From assembly GCA_937142855.1 (NCBI GenBank), contig CAKZQZ010000045.1, positions 1 to 48,414 on the forward strand: DNA of 48,414 nucleotides, written 5' to 3'. The notes below the pieces were generated by a model, which worked only from the letters and a program-made list of their open reading frames with translations, was not told where the DNA came from and ran no database searches. Source of the stretch: an uncultured Alphaproteobacteria bacterium (GTDB lineage: Bacteria > Pseudomonadota > Alphaproteobacteria > Puniceispirillales > Marisalimonadaceae). Shown here in pieces: positions 23,806 to 33,100 of this stretch (the stretch's first letter is position 1; every line of letters starts with the position of its first letter). The translations under genes were made by a program, and so were the position numbers.

Positions 23806-25260
23806 TTAATTTTTATCACAGTAATTTATTATCATATTTACAATATTCCTTAGTCCCATGGCTTCCCCACCAATAGGGAACCCTGGCCTTGAACTATTGT
23901 TCCATGCCATTAAATCAACATGAGCCCATTTAGTATTTGTATTTATAAACTTTTTTAAGAATAATGCTGCTGTTATAGCTCCACCTGTTCCTGCGCTCCC
24001 TGTACTGCTAATGACATTATAGTTTTTTTCTAGAAATCTTTCATAGGGTGAGAATAAAGGCATTTTCCACATAGGATCGATTTGCTCTTTTCCTGATCTA
24101 ATTATGCTTTCTCCTAATTCTTCATTGTTTGAAAATAAAGCGGGCAACTCCGTGCCTAGAGCAACTCTAGCTGCTCCAGTCAATGTGGCAAAATTAATAA
24201 TAAAATCATTACTTTCTTTACCTTCTTGAGAATATGTAAGTGCATCAGCAAGCAAAAGTCTTCCTTCTGCATCTGTATTACCTATCTCCACAGGAATTTT
24301 GTTTCTTGAATATATAATATCCATAGGCCTCATTGATTTTTCTGAAACAGCGTTTTCCGCAAGTGGTAATATAATTCTTAAATTTACAGGGCATTTTACT
24401 GACATCAAGGCATATCCAATTCCTAAAACAACAGCGCTTCCTCCCATATCTTTTTTCATTAGTAGCATACTACTTGAAGGTTTTATGTCTAATCCCCCAC
24501 TATCGAATGTTACACCTTTGCCAATTAATACTATTGTGGGAACATCTTTTTTTGTATTATTCCATTTAATATCAATAAGAGCAGGTTTGTTTTCAGATGA
24601 CCTACCAACAAAATTTATCAATGGAAAATTTGTTTCTAATTTCTTTCCTTCGAAAACTGTGATTTTAGCACCAAAGGGTTTTAAGGAAGTTTTTATAATT
24701 TCTGTATATTTTTTTGGAGTCAAATAATTAGGTGGTAAATTAATTAAATCCCTTGTTAGAAAAATACTTTTCAGTTCAGCAATGGATTTTTCAAACAATT
24801 TCTTTTTTATAAGTTTTTTTATTTCATTCAGGCATAAACTTTGAGACTGCGCATCATTCTTAGTTTTATCTATATTGAATTGATAGAAACTTAAACCCCA
24901 CCCAAGAAGAAAATTAGATATTTCTTTGTCTTCAATATTACCAATTATCCTTAGTGCCCACTTTTTTTTAGGAATTTTTTTTGAAATAATAGCAGCCTGA
25001 TCAATTATGGATTTTCTAGGTTCTTGGGAGTTTTTGATTATGGCTATTGCGCCTGCCAGGTTAAAACTTTTGTCAGGAAAAAAGCCAAAATTATCAGTTT
25101 CTAATCGGAAAGCTGACTTTAAAAAATATTTTTGTTCTTTAGTAATTAAGTCTGTAGAATCTAAGTCTGATATGTCTTTAATGAGATAGAGTGGAATTGA
25201 ATTTATTTTTTTGTTTTCACAAAATCCACTAATTTTATTAACTAAATCATTCAACATCAT
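23806..25260 (-). CDS. leucyl aminopeptidase family M17
   Basis: A two-metal cytosolic aminopeptidase that releases N-terminal residues. The 484 residues have the M17 catalytic core in the C-terminal part: GKGVTFDSGGLDIKPS, MKKDMGGSA and the signature NTDAEGRLLLADAL, then NFATLTGAARVALG. The N-terminal domain (1-165) is divergent from E. coli PepA, so I give no symbol. The gene is alone on its strand, with glycosyltransferase genes diverging from it 60 bases away. Confidence 0.92.
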   Translation of the reverse strand: MMLNDLVNKISGFCENKKINSIPLYLIKDISDLDSTDLITKEQKYFLKSAFRLETDNFGFFPDKSFNLAGAIAIIKNSQEPRKSIIDQAAIISKKIPKKKWALRIIGNIEDKEISNFLLGWGLSFYQFNIDKTKNDAQSQSLCLNEIKKLIKKKLFEKSIAELKSIFLTRDLINLPPNYLTPKKYTEIIKTSLKPFGAKITVFEGKKLETNFPLINFVGRSSENKPALIDIKWNNTKKDVPTIVLIGKGVTFDSGGLDIKPSSSMLLMKKDMGGSAVVLGIGYALMSVKCPVNLRIILPLAENAVSEKSMRPMDIIYSRNKIPVEIGNTDAEGRLLLADALTYSQEGKESNDFIINFATLTGAARVALGTELPALFSNNEELGESIIRSGKEQIDPMWKMPLFSPYERFLEKNYNVISSTGSAGTGGAITAALFLKKFINTNTKWAHVDLMAWNNSSRPGFPIGGEAMGLRNIVNMIINYCDKN

Positions 25261-25320
25261 ATTTTAAACCTTTTAAAATTATAAAATTATAACATTACTA
25301 CGAAATTATGTTATTTCTAA

Positions 25321-27069
25321 ATGATTAATAAGAGTATTCTTTTTAAAACTTTAAAGGTAAATAAAGTGTTCTTTGAAAAAATTAATAAGTTAAAAATACT
25401 AGTGTTTGGTATTTTGTCTCTTTTGATTTTTACAGCACTTTTTTCTGGCCAAAAAACAATTCCACCAATAGATAGAGATGAAGCTCGTTTTGCTCAAGCT
25501 AGTAGGCAGATGGTATTGAGTAATGATTTTATAAATATAAAATTTCAAGATGAAATTAGGGCAAAAAAACCAATAGGGATATATTGGCTTCAATCTTTTT
25601 CAGCTAAAATGTTTGGCTATGAAGATATTAGCTCATTCAGAATTCCTTCTTTATTAAGTTCTTTTATATCTATTGTCTTTTTAACTCTGATAACTAGATT
25701 AATATTTTCTTTTGAACGAAGTTTATTAGTTGCTTTGTTTTTTGGATCCTCATTTATTTTTGTCGGAGAAGCTCACTTAGCAAAAACAGATTCTGCTTTA
25801 TTAAGTTTAATATGTATTCAACAATTTTTATTACTTAAAATTATATTATCCAAAAAAAAATCTTTTAAGATTGAGTATGTCTATCCATCTTTTTTATGGT
25901 TGGTTTTTGCATTTGGTGTTTTGGTAAAGGGCCCTGTTTCAATCGCTATATTATTTTCAACAATTATTTCATTTTGTTTTTTTCAAAAATCTATTAATTT
26001 ATTTAAATCCATCAAACCAGTTTTAGGAATTTTAATTTGTTCGATAATTATTATTCCTTGGTTTTTAGCTATTCAAGAAGCTACGAATGGACTTTTTCTT
26101 CAAAAAGCATTCAATGAAGATTTCTTTAATAAATTACAAAGTGGACAAGAGGGCCATGGTGCATGGCCAGGAACACATCTATTATTACTGTCTATAACTT
26201 TATGGCCAATTGCAACATTTCTACCAAGTTTAATTTTATTTTGTAAAGAAAATAAAAACAACTTAGTTGTAAGATTTTTGATTTGTTGGATTGTTCCCTT
26301 CTGGATCATGATTGAAATAACACCAACCAAGTTAATTCATTATCCATTACCTATTTTGCCTGCAGTAACGATATTGACTATAGGTGGATTATTTCAGTTT
26401 AAACATAACATTAGCAAGATTAAGAGCTTATTTATTAAAAATTTAGTTTATTTCTTTTCAATTTTTCTAGGGTTGGGAGGAATTTTATTAGGTGTAATTA
26501 TTTTCTATATTTCAAATAATTTCGAATATCAAATTGATAATCATTTATTTTTGCCATCAATCTTAGTTTTAACAATTACTTTATTGGTTTTTACGATTTC
26601 TCTTATATTAATTTTTAGTAAAAGTGGCATATTTATAAATTATCAGAATTTTATATCAAACATCCCTATTGCTATTATCGCTTTAGGAGCTTTATTCCAT
26701 ATAATTAATTTTAAGTTAATTTTCCCAAATTTAGACTATTTTTATCCTAGCAAAATCATTACCAAGAAGATTGAAAAAATAAAACCTGATGCAATAGCTT
26801 CTGCGGGATATCATGAGCCTAGCTTAGTATTTATGCTAAATGGGAACGTTCTTTTATCAACTCCAAATGAAGTAGCTATTTTTATGGCCGAAGGACAAAA
26901 AAATGTTGGTCTAATAGAAGATAACTCTTTAAGTGAGTTTTTAGAATTCGTTGATGAGTTAAGCTTAAAAATAGTACAGAAAGAGACAGTAAAAGGATTT
27001 AATATAGCTAAAGGGAAACATATAAAAATTCATATTTTTACAAACCAAACATTTGACCAATTAAATTAA
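25321..27069 (+). CDS. ArnT-like polyprenyl-phosphate glycosyltransferase (family 39/83)
   Basis: This inner-membrane enzyme of 582 residues would move a sugar from a polyprenyl-phosphate donor to lipid A or another envelope acceptor. The first periplasmic loop has the catalytic Asp-Glu motif IDRDEARFAQASRQM, near residue 57, followed by KKPIGIYWLQSF. About 11 to 12 membrane segments follow, then a C-terminal soluble part (from about 480). It starts an apparent three-gene envelope operon with a GT2 enzyme and an LpxB-N-like protein, which could supply the donor and a flippase-like step. Confidence 0.88.
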   Translation: MINKSILFKTLKVNKVFFEKINKLKILVFGILSLLIFTALFSGQKTIPPIDRDEARFAQASRQMVLSNDFINIKFQDEIRAKKPIGIYWLQSFSAKMFGYEDISSFRIPSLLSSFISIVFLTLITRLIFSFERSLLVALFFGSSFIFVGEAHLAKTDSALLSLICIQQFLLLKIILSKKKSFKIEYVYPSFLWLVFAFGVLVKGPVSIAILFSTIISFCFFQKSINLFKSIKPVLGILICSIIIIPWFLAIQEATNGLFLQKAFNEDFFNKLQSGQEGHGAWPGTHLLLLSITLWPIATFLPSLILFCKENKNNLVVRFLICWIVPFWIMIEITPTKLIHYPLPILPAVTILTIGGLFQFKHNISKIKSLFIKNLVYFFSIFLGLGGILLGVIIFYISNNFEYQIDNHLFLPSILVLTITLLVFTISLILIFSKSGIFINYQNFISNIPIAIIALGALFHIINFKLIFPNLDYFYPSKIITKKIEKIKPDAIASAGYHEPSLVFMLNGNVLLSTPNEVAIFMAEGQKNVGLIEDNSLSEFLEFVDELSLKIVQKETVKGFNIAKGKHIKIHIFTNQTFDQLN

Positions 27070-27113
27070 AGTAGCTATTGATTGCTTTTACCAAAAGCAA
27101 ATAAAAACCAATC

Positions 27114-27848
27114 ATGATTGAAACAAAAGATATATCTGTAATAGTCCCTGTTAAAAACGAAGCAGGTAATATTAATGGGTTGATTGATGAAATAGGAGAC
27201 GCTCTTAAAAACTTTAACTATGAAATCATTTATGTAAATGATGGTTCAACGGATGATACCGCAATAGAGCTAAAAAATAATTTAAAGTTGAACAAAAAAA
27301 TAAGAGTTGTTTCGCATATAAACAGTTTAGGCCAATCGGCAGCATTACGTTCAGGTATATTAGCTTCAAAATCAAAGTTAATAGCAACACTAGATGGTGA
27401 TGGTCAAAATGATCCCTCAGACCTACCTAAAATGATTGAATTAATAAATCAGCAAAAAACTTCAATGGTTTTGGTTGGAGGAGTCAGAGTTAAAAGAAAA
27501 GATAATGTAGCAAGATTATGGGCATCTTCTTTTGCTAAATATTGCCGTTTTCTTTTTTTAAAAGACAAACACCCTGATTCAGGCTGTGGTATTAAAGTTT
27601 TTCATAAACAATTATATATAAGGCTTCCTTATTTTGACCATATGCATAGATTTTTGTCAGCTTTAGTGCTTAGAGAAGGCGGGAATGTTTTGGATATTGA
27701 AGTAAATCATAGACAAAGAACAGTTGGAAAATCTAACTACACAAATATAGGACGATTATTTGTAGGAATTTTTGATATGTTAGGAGTAATGTGGTTAATT
27801 AAAAGGATGCCCAAAGACAATAAATCGGAAGAGATTTACGGTGATTAG
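27114..27848 (+). CDS. family 2 glycosyltransferase, polyprenyl-phosphate sugar synthase type
   Basis: A 244-residue GT2 enzyme resembling dolichyl-phosphate mannose synthases and ArnC. The GT-A nucleotide fold is visible: ISVIVPVKNEAGNI, YVNDGSTDDT (UDP/metal-binding Asp), and ATLDGDGQNDPSDL with the DxD-type metal site, then HRQRTVGKSNYT. It lacks C-terminal membrane helices, so it acts at the cytoplasmic face. It probably makes the polyprenyl-phosphate sugar used by the ArnT-like gene just upstream (44 bases). Confidence 0.88.
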   Translation: MIETKDISVIVPVKNEAGNINGLIDEIGDALKNFNYEIIYVNDGSTDDTAIELKNNLKLNKKIRVVSHINSLGQSAALRSGILASKSKLIATLDGDGQNDPSDLPKMIELINQQKTSMVLVGGVRVKRKDNVARLWASSFAKYCRFLFLKDKHPDSGCGIKVFHKQLYIRLPYFDHMHRFLSALVLREGGNVLDIEVNHRQRTVGKSNYTNIGRLFVGIFDMLGVMWLIKRMPKDNKSEEIYGD

Positions 27849-27857
27849 GAATTATAA

Positions 27858-28247
27858 ATGACTTTCATATCCTATTTATCAGCTCAAATTGAAAAGTTTG
27901 CATTTTTCTTAAATGATTTAATAATATCTCTTTTTCCTTTTTTTGCCTCTTATCTTAATGATTATCCTGAAACAATAATGATTATTATTGGTTTTGGAGG
28001 ACAGGCTTTATTTGCGGCTAGGTTTATAATTCAATGGTTGAGTAGTGAAAGTGTAGGTAAATCAGTTATTCCAGTAGCTTTTTGGTATTTTTCAATTTCA
28101 GGTGGACTTGTGCTTTTGACTTATGCAATTTGGAGAAAAGATCCTGTAATAATTGCTGGTCAGTCTGTTGGGGTATTTATTTACGCGAGAAATTTATATT
28201 TTATCAACAGAGAAAAAAAAGAAAACAAAGTAGACTTACCTAAGTAA
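27858..28247 (+). CDS. LpxB N-terminal-like membrane protein (lipid A biosynthesis N-terminal domain)
   Basis: A 129-residue protein with three or four membrane helices. It carries the family pattern FGGQALFAARFIIQWLSSESVGKSVIPVAFWYFSISGG (split here only for description; positions about 47-84), then YAIWRKDPVIIAGQS and YARNLYFI. This small domain is usually found next to ArnT-type and GT2 genes and is thought to help transfer or flip polyprenyl-linked sugars. It begins 10 bases after the GT2 stop. Exact function is unproven. Confidence 0.85.
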   Translation: MTFISYLSAQIEKFAFFLNDLIISLFPFFASYLNDYPETIMIIIGFGGQALFAARFIIQWLSSESVGKSVIPVAFWYFSISGGLVLLTYAIWRKDPVIIAGQSVGVFIYARNLYFINREKKENKVDLPK

Positions 28248-28291
28248 TTTTAATCAGTTGTTTCTCTGATATTTTTATCTACAAATTTAAT

Positions 28292-29272
28292 TTATTCAAA
28301 TTCATTTTTTATAGGTCTTGAAAATAATTCTCTTATTGTCTCATCAATATTAGCTTCCTTGTTAATAAATCTGCTAATAGCAAATATTATGGGAAGCTCT
28401 AAATTAAATATTTTTGACAAATTCATGGTTGCTTCGATTGCGTTTAATCCTTCCACCAAATTCCGTGGTTTGGTATTTATATTCTTTGTAATTTCTATGC
28501 CGTAAGACATGTTTCTAGAATGAGGACCACTACAAGTTAATGACATATCTCCAATTCCAGCAAGACCAAATGCTGTTTGAGGATTACCACCTAACTTTTT
28601 GATTAATGATGATGTTTCTGATATTCCTCTTGTTATCAGAGCTGCTTTCGCGTTATCTCCAAGACCTAGGCCGTGGATAATACCTGCACCGATTGCAATA
28701 ATATTTTTTACTGCTCCAGCTATTGAAGCACCTTTTATATCATTACTTGGGTAAAGTCTTAAATTTGAATTATGGAATAATTGGCATATAGATCTAGCAT
28801 TTTTTAAGTCTTCACTTGCAACAATTGCTGCGGCGGGTTGGTTCTTTGCAATTTCATCAGCAAAAGTAGGTCCAGTGAGCACAGATAATCTTATCGAAGG
28901 AAATTGCTCTTTTATAATTTCATTAAATAATTTACCCAAATTATCAGCAAAACCTTTAGAGGTAATGACAATATTTGCTTTGTTATTAAATGAAACAATT
29001 TCTTTGATCGATTTTATAACTCTTTTACTTTCTGTTGTTATAAATATTAGATCTGATTGAGCTAATCCATCTCTATTTTTAGCAGATGCCTTTATGAGTT
29101 GGCTTAGTCGTATCTCAGGAAATCTTTTTGAAATATGATTATTAATTTCTTGTTCTCGACTTTTTTCCGACACTATTAATGTTGATCCATGACCTATTGA
29201 AGCTAGTGAAATTGCAAGTGCTTGACCCCATGCACCACCACCATAAAAATATATATTCGAATAAAGAGACAT
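28292..29272 (-). CDS. gpsA: glycerol-3-phosphate dehydrogenase [NAD(P)+]
   Basis: GpsA reduces dihydroxyacetone phosphate to sn-glycerol 3-phosphate for phospholipid synthesis. The 326 residues begin with a Rossmann motif YGGGAWGQALA, slightly changed from the usual GAGAWGTALA. They also contain VLTGPTFADEIAKNQPAA, the catalytic Lys in GAVKNIIAIGAGI, and the C-terminal FGLAGIGDMSLTC and EGLNAIEAT. Its ATG follows the tsaD stop with no gap, so the two are co-transcribed and probably coupled. Confidence 0.96.
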   Translation of the reverse strand: MSLYSNIYFYGGGAWGQALAISLASIGHGSTLIVSEKSREQEINNHISKRFPEIRLSQLIKASAKNRDGLAQSDLIFITTESKRVIKSIKEIVSFNNKANIVITSKGFADNLGKLFNEIIKEQFPSIRLSVLTGPTFADEIAKNQPAAAIVASEDLKNARSICQLFHNSNLRLYPSNDIKGASIAGAVKNIIAIGAGIIHGLGLGDNAKAALITRGISETSSLIKKLGGNPQTAFGLAGIGDMSLTCSGPHSRNMSYGIEITKNINTKPRNLVEGLNAIEATMNLSKIFNLELPIIFAISRFINKEANIDETIRELFSRPIKNEFE

Positions 29273-30367
29273 TTATGCTTTTACTCCGCCCTTACCAACA
29301 GTCTTTTGTATTGGATTTGTATAGTGAGCGGTTGGGTCCAATGGCCACCTTGGTCTTGGTTTAAATTCAAGCTTTGTACTGCCTTCACAATTATATTTTT
29401 CATAACCAGCCCATGCAATCATTGCACCATTGTCAGTACATAACTCTATAGGTGGAGCAAAAAAACTAGCATCATTCTCTATACATAATTTTTGTAATTC
29501 GTTACGAATAAATTTATTTGACGCAACACCTCCAGCCACGACTATTTTAACTTTTGAATCCTCATCTATCATTGTTTGAAATAACTTAATTGCTGATTTT
29601 GTTCTGTCAACGAGGCAATCTGAAATAGATTTTTGAATACTTGCAGACAAGTTACAGATGATTTCTTCATTTAAATCAGTTTTTGATACTATTTGATTAA
29701 AAGCTGTTTTTAATCCAGAAAAAGAAAAGTTTGGGTTCTTTGATTTGTATAAGGGTCTTGGCAATTTATAACTATTTGGGCTTCCATTTAAAGCCATTTT
29801 CTCAATCATAGGTCCGCCTGGAAATCCAATTCCCAGTATTTTTGCAGCTTTGTCAAAAGTTTCGCCAGCAGCATCATCTAAAGTAGAGCTTATTCTTTTA
29901 TAATTTCCATACCCTAATACTGCAATTATTTGAGTATGTCCGCCTGATACAAGAAGTAATAAATATGGATAGCTAACATTTTCACTTAAACGAGCTGTTA
30001 ATGCATGCCCTTCTAGATGATTTACTGCTACATAGGGTTTGTCTAAGGACATTGCTAAGGATTTAGCAAAAACTGTACCCACAATTACACCGCCTATTAA
30101 TCCTGGGCCTCCAGTTGCAGTAACTAAATCAATATTTTCTATTTTTAGTTTTGCTTTCTCTAAAGATTCTTTAATTGCATAGTCAATATTATATAAATGG
30201 TCTCTTGCGGCTATTTCAGGAACAATTCCACCATATTTAGATAGATTAGAATTTTGATTAATCACAACGTTTGAGAGGATTTTTTTATCTGATCTTACAA
30301 TTCCGATGGCAGTATCATCACAACTTGTTTCAATACCTAATATATTTAAATGATTTTTATTTTTCAT
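29273..30367 (-). CDS. tsaD: tRNA N6-adenosine threonylcarbamoyltransferase
   Basis: TsaD completes t6A formation at position 37 of ANN-decoding tRNAs. The ASKHA fold is clear: GIETSCDDTAIGIV, VNHLEGHALTARL with the two metal-binding His, LLLVSGGHTQI, GGVASN and PIELCTDNGAMIAWAG. The 364 residues are a normal length. It is followed directly by gpsA, an arrangement widespread in alphaproteobacteria, and it diverges from hemC across 152 AT-rich bases holding both promoters. Confidence 0.97.
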   Translation of the reverse strand: MKNKNHLNILGIETSCDDTAIGIVRSDKKILSNVVINQNSNLSKYGGIVPEIAARDHLYNIDYAIKESLEKAKLKIENIDLVTATGGPGLIGGVIVGTVFAKSLAMSLDKPYVAVNHLEGHALTARLSENVSYPYLLLLVSGGHTQIIAVLGYGNYKRISSTLDDAAGETFDKAAKILGIGFPGGPMIEKMALNGSPNSYKLPRPLYKSKNPNFSFSGLKTAFNQIVSKTDLNEEIICNLSASIQKSISDCLVDRTKSAIKLFQTMIDEDSKVKIVVAGGVASNKFIRNELQKLCIENDASFFAPPIELCTDNGAMIAWAGYEKYNCEGSTKLEFKPRPRWPLDPTAHYTNPIQKTVGKGGVKA

Positions 30368-30519
30368 TTAGTGTTCCAAGAAATATAGCCATAACATAAA
30401 ATAGATTTAAAACAGACTAATGCAAATATAAATTATTATTGTAAGTTTTAAGATTTACTTTATGAGTATTAAATCGTTTTAGTTTGATAAATATAAACAA
30501 GCAATACAACTGAATAGTA

Positions 30520-31434
30520 ATGACATTTAAAATAAGAATAGCTACCCGAAGATCTAGATTAGCTTTGCGTCAGGTTGAAATAGTAAAAAGTTATTTAGGA
30601 CAAGAAGTTCAAACAGAGACTGTGGAAGTTATAACTTCTGCTGATAAAATACTAAATAAATCCTTGTCTGACCTTGGTGGAAAGGGTCTTTTTATCAAGG
30701 AATTAGAAAATTATATATTGAATGATGAAGCCGATATAGCTGTTCATTCAATGAAAGATATGGAAACAGAAGTTGCTTTAGAAACTAAAATAGTTGCTGT
30801 TTTGCCTAGAGGTGATAGAGGCGATGTTTTGTTAAGCAAGTACAATTCTTTAGATGATTTGCCTGACCAAGCTCTAATTGGAACTAGTTCTGTTAGAAGG
30901 GCTGCTTTTATAAAATCTTACAGGCAAGATTTAAATATAAAGCTACTTAGGGGTAATGTTGAAACCCGAATTCAAAAACTCCATGAAGGAATATATGATG
31001 GTATTATTTTGGCAAAAGCAGGACTTGATAGATTAAATATATTTGAGGGTAATGTAATACCAAAAGAAATTATTCCACCTGCGTCTGCTCAAGGTGTTAT
31101 TGCTATTCAGTCTACTGAAAATAAAAAAAGCCAGTATGAAAAAGAATTAAACGATTATTTGTCCAATATTAATGATATGAATACATATTATGAAACTCTT
31201 GCAGAACGAAGTTTCCTCAGTGAATTGGATGGGTCATGCAGGTCTCCAATTTCTTCAAGCGCTTATATTATAGATAATGATTACTTATCATTATATGGTG
31301 CAGTAGCAAATCTTGATGGTACGAGAGTTATAAAATCAGAAATTAAAGGTCGTAAAGAAGATGCAGTATTGTTAGGGCAAGAGCTTGGCAAAGAAATAAT
31401 GATCAAATCAAATGGTGAAACAATATATAAGTAA
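30520..31434 (+). CDS. hemC: hydroxymethylbilane synthase (porphobilinogen deaminase)
   Basis: HemC joins four porphobilinogen units into hydroxymethylbilane in heme synthesis. The cofactor-holding Cys is C240 in SELDGSCRSPI. The catalytic Asp lies in VHSMKD (residue 80), and KLLRGNVETRIQKL contacts substrate. The 304 residues are typical. The gene heads hemC-hemD-mitofilin-like-hemY, spaced by 0 to 21 bases, a set found across alphaproteobacteria. Confidence 0.97.
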   Translation: MTFKIRIATRRSRLALRQVEIVKSYLGQEVQTETVEVITSADKILNKSLSDLGGKGLFIKELENYILNDEADIAVHSMKDMETEVALETKIVAVLPRGDRGDVLLSKYNSLDDLPDQALIGTSSVRRAAFIKSYRQDLNIKLLRGNVETRIQKLHEGIYDGIILAKAGLDRLNIFEGNVIPKEIIPPASAQGVIAIQSTENKKSQYEKELNDYLSNINDMNTYYETLAERSFLSELDGSCRSPISSSAYIIDNDYLSLYGAVANLDGTRVIKSEIKGRKEDAVLLGQELGKEIMIKSNGETIYK

Positions 31435-31455
31435 TTTTAACTAAAGAGTTTTATT

Positions 31456-32223
31456 TTGGATACCCAATCAGATAAAATCACATTAGTTCTTCGAGAAAAA
31501 AATGACGCCCAAATCAATGCTCATTATTTAAATAAAAATGGTATAAATGCTGAACCATTTCCTATAACCAATTTAAATTATAATATTGATACAGACAAAG
31601 AAATTCTTAAAAAGAAATTTAACTACGTTATTATTACTAGTCCTAAAGCTATCAAAGTACTAGTTGATATAGTGTCTCATACAAAAAACACTCTTTTAAA
31701 AAACTCACGAGTTTTTAGTGTTGGATTGGAGACCAAAAAAAAATTAAATGAAGCCGGTTTTATTAATGTCTTTAGTGCAAACAATAATTCAAAATCACTT
31801 TATGACTTAGTACTAAATAGTACTAATGAAGAAGATTATGGATTGTGGGTGGCTGCAAAAGATAGAAAAGTAGATCTGCAAAATATGTTTAAATTAAATG
31901 ATAGATATATTGAAATACTAGAGAGTTATAAAACCGATCCAGTACTAACTTTATCTGAGCCTATCATAAGTTTTCTAGAACACTATAATCAACTTGATCT
32001 AATTGTTTTTTCTTCAAGAAATGTTTCTATAGCAACAGATTTATTAAAAAATTATAAACTGTTTGAAAAAGTAAATAAAAAATCAACTTTATTTGTTAAT
32101 AGTAAAAACATTGCTCTAACTGCAAAGGAAATTGGTTGGTCGAGAATAGAGGTTATTAAGAAGAATTTTACTAATGATATATTAAATCATATTATAAATT
32201 TATCTAAACATATAGGAAATTGA
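31456..32223 (+). CDS. hemD: uroporphyrinogen-III synthase
   Basis: HemD closes hydroxymethylbilane into uroporphyrinogen III. The 255-residue protein is divergent, as is usual for HemD; two Rossmann-like halves are visible (NYVIITSPKAIKVL and DLIVFSSRNVSIATDLL), and the second is the best family marker. The start is TTG at 31456, with AAAGAG about 8 bases upstream. Its place between hemC and the mitofilin-like gene settles the assignment. It ends one base before the next ATG. Confidence 0.88.
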   Translation: MDTQSDKITLVLREKNDAQINAHYLNKNGINAEPFPITNLNYNIDTDKEILKKKFNYVIITSPKAIKVLVDIVSHTKNTLLKNSRVFSVGLETKKKLNEAGFINVFSANNNSKSLYDLVLNSTNEEDYGLWVAAKDRKVDLQNMFKLNDRYIEILESYKTDPVLTLSEPIISFLEHYNQLDLIVFSSRNVSIATDLLKNYKLFEKVNKKSTLFVNSKNIALTAKEIGWSRIEVIKKNFTNDILNHIINLSKHIGN

Positions 32224-32224
32224 T

Positions 32225-33100
32225 ATGGTAAGTTCCAAAACTCAGAAAACGAAGAGTGATCAAGAAACTATCATTGATATGGAGCCAGTTAAAGAAGAGC
32301 ACAAAAAAAGTTTTTTAAAAAATTCTAATTTTATCATTATATTTTCAAGTTTAATCATAACTATAATTTCAATTCTTTGGTTAATATTTTATTACCTACC
32401 TAATTTCTACCAATTAAAAAATAATAAAATTGAAGATTTAGCCAATAGAGTTATTAAATTAGAAACTTTGGATAAAGCTCCTAATAACGAAGAACTAAAA
32501 AACCTTAAGTTAGAAATACAGAGTCTAAGAAGTCAAATTGATAATATAGATTTAAATTCAGTTAATTCATCATCATTAGAAATAGAAAATCTCAAACAAA
32601 AAATATCACTTATAAATAATGAAATACTAAAAATTATAGAAATTCAGAAAAATAGACAGTCAAGCTCAGACACATTAGATAATTTGAGTAATACATCTGA
32701 AACTGGTAAAAAATCAAACTCGATTGAGACAATTAAAAAACTAGAAACTCCTAATAAATCTCAAGAAGAATTAATAAATGAGGCAAGAGCTGTAATTGAA
32801 AAACTCCTTAAAAGAAAAGATTTAGGATCATTAAGCAAACAAGAATTTAATGAAGGTGAATTTGATACATATAATAAAATAAAAAATTATTTGGCAGGCT
32901 TTTTCAAATTAAGGCAATTTTCTGATGATTTATCTCCTCGTTCATTGATTACAAAGGCTGAAAAAGAGTTGGATAATAAAAATTTAAAAAAATTTATAAA
33001 TATTATTAAGCAACTTCCTGATAATTGGAAAATACCCATAAATAATTTTATAGTTAAGGCTGAGAATGCTCTTGAAATTATAAATAACGAGGCTCAGTAG
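32225..33100 (+). CDS. mitofilin (Mic60)-like inner-membrane protein
   Basis: A 291-residue protein with one N-terminal membrane helix (about 36-59), a coiled coil (about 70-145) and a C-terminal helical region (about 180-290) with the family pattern LADDW-like IKQLPDNWKIPINNFIVKAEN. Alphaproteobacterial homologues of mitochondrial Mic60 are encoded in this exact place between hemD and hemY and shape inner-membrane folds. The linker is Asn/Ser/Lys rich. It ends immediately before the TTG of hemY. Confidence 0.82.
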   Translation: MVSSKTQKTKSDQETIIDMEPVKEEHKKSFLKNSNFIIIFSSLIITIISILWLIFYYLPNFYQLKNNKIEDLANRVIKLETLDKAPNNEELKNLKLEIQSLRSQIDNIDLNSVNSSSLEIENLKQKISLINNEILKIIEIQKNRQSSSDTLDNLSNTSETGKKSNSIETIKKLETPNKSQEELINEARAVIEKLLKRKDLGSLSKQEFNEGEFDTYNKIKNYLAGFFKLRQFSDDLSPRSLITKAEKELDNKNLKKFINIIKQLPDNWKIPINNFIVKAENALEIINNEAQ

